In this document: piece by piece, positions 63,720 to 64,000 of the stretch
Layout of the letters: every line of letters begins with the position of its first letter
Position numbering within the stretch: position 1 is the first letter of the stretch
Source of the DNA: Dipteris shenzhenensis
Lineage: Eukaryota; Polypodiophyta; Polypodiopsida; Gleicheniales
DNA: 64,000 bases
NCBI GenBank assembly: GCA_047967505.1
Contig: CM106538.1
Strand: one strand, 5' to 3'
Notes under the pieces: model-generated
The model's input: only the letters and a program-made list of their open reading frames with translations
Databases searched by the model: none
Told to the model about the DNA's origin: nothing
Translations under genes and position numbers: made by a program

Positions 63720-64000
63720 TTTCAACAGAGAAACTCCTTCTCCCTATGAATCTGAACCTTTGAAGCTCTCTCTCACATTGAAATTTCTCTAAATCTCATG
63801 GAGGAAATGACATCTCTATTCCTCACGAAGCAACTCTCACAAACTAAATCTCTCTCTCTCAACAAAGTGAATGGACGGAAATTCCTATCACATGAATGGA
63901 AATTTTTCTATCAAAGAAGAAGTTCTCTCAACAGAAGAGAACACTTGATCTCTCTCAATCTCTCAATCACTCTCACAAGAAGGATGGCGCCTCAGCGGAA
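63720..64000 (-). repeat. CT-rich leader end shared with 50,560-50,900
   Basis: AATCTCTCTC runs, AAGTTCTCTCAACAGAAGAG and CACAAGAAGGATGGCGCCTC match the other copy in order with moderate divergence. This is the part of the leader nearest the primer-binding site, which lies beyond the window. Confidence 0.85.

Larger units (their letters stand above)
61200..64000 (-). mobile_element. Long untranslated leader of the Copia element, running off the right edge
   Basis: No gag-type coding is seen between the gag start at 61,086 and the window end. Because 63,720-64,000 matches the sequence that at 50,560-50,900 immediately precedes a primer-binding site and LTR, the primer-binding site and 5' LTR of this element should lie just past 64,000. 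The leader is therefore about 2.9 kb. It contains a cluster of TGACGTGG boxes, a 203-bp tandem duplication and CT-rich ends. Confidence 0.65.

Noticed and set aside
1-64000. tRNA or rRNA genes
   Set aside because: No cloverleaf-like sequence with A- and B-box words, and no conserved rRNA segments, were noticed by eye.

Overview
The window looks like repeat-rich nuclear DNA of a land plant with a large genome. The evidence is spliceosomal introns with GT..AG borders, degenerate TTTAGGG telomere-type repeats, Ty3/Gypsy and Ty1/Copia elements whose primer-binding sites match plant initiator-Met tRNA (GGTATCAGAGC), a LINE, a Helitron-type element, and long GA, CT and CA/TG microsatellites. There are no bacterial or phage signatures. 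I cannot name the species. The mixture, and the endonuclease-bearing Helitron-type coding, would suit a fern, another non-flowering plant or a conifer, but this is inference.

Only one gene looks intact. It lies at 40,039-42,534 (+) and has three exons. The product of about 709 residues has an N-terminal charged helix, a UFD1-type domain, a beta-rich middle domain, a Cys/His-rich zinc-finger block and two C-terminal C2H2-type fingers. It belongs to the plant UFD1-family zinc-finger proteins linked by family to ubiquitin/CDC48 biology. A TATA box lies 95 bp upstream of its start. A second gene, broken, begins at 55,455 (+) with a membrane-anchor-like N-terminus. It lies between the endonuclease end of the Helitron relic and a minus-strand primer-binding site.

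Layout: 0-0.4 kb, a 205-bp duplication; 0.7-2.4 kb, a Gypsy pol relic (+); 4.6-5.1 kb, a gag relic (+); 6.2-9.2 kb, Gypsy pol (-) with a duplicated RT/RNase H part; 9.2-12.8 kb, mostly silent, with a coding-like relic at 11.93-12.78 kb; 12.8-13.1 kb, a compound palindromic microsatellite; 14.5-16.9 kb, an unidentified decayed coding block (-); 18.9-19.2 and 21.15-21.22 kb, GA-rich simple repeats; 22.4-23.25 kb, a 100-bp tandem array; 23.8-26.45 kb, Gypsy pol (+); 26.5-27.9 kb, the 3' half of a Copia element (-) with LTR and polypurine tract; 29.8-31.3 kb, tandem and interspersed repeats; 32.2-32.5 kb, telomere-like DNA; 35.4-38.4 kb, a LINE relic (-); 39.2-39.4 kb, a direct repeat and a 30-bp perfect palindrome; 40.0-42.5 kb, the UFD1-family gene; 43.0-45.4 kb, a 345-bp repeat family and an LTR with primer-binding site; 46.2-48.5 kb, unidentified coding-like relics; 49.5-51.2 kb, leader plus LTR of a minus-strand LTR element; 51.2-55.3 kb, a Helitron/Helentron-type relic (RPA-like, zinc finger, helicase C-terminus, endonuclease); 55.4-56.5 kb, the broken gene; 56.8-57.1 kb, another copy of the 345-bp family; 58.3-64.0 kb, a Copia element (-) with gag, zinc knuckle, protease, integrase and RNase H but no reverse transcriptase, and a leader of nearly 3 kb that runs off the right edge.

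The most unusual items are the internally deleted Helentron-type element, the gene fragment abutting a primer-binding site, the repeat-family copy lying exactly where the Copia reverse transcriptase is missing, and the unidentified coding blocks. Domain assignments come from reading motifs by eye, and no database search was run.
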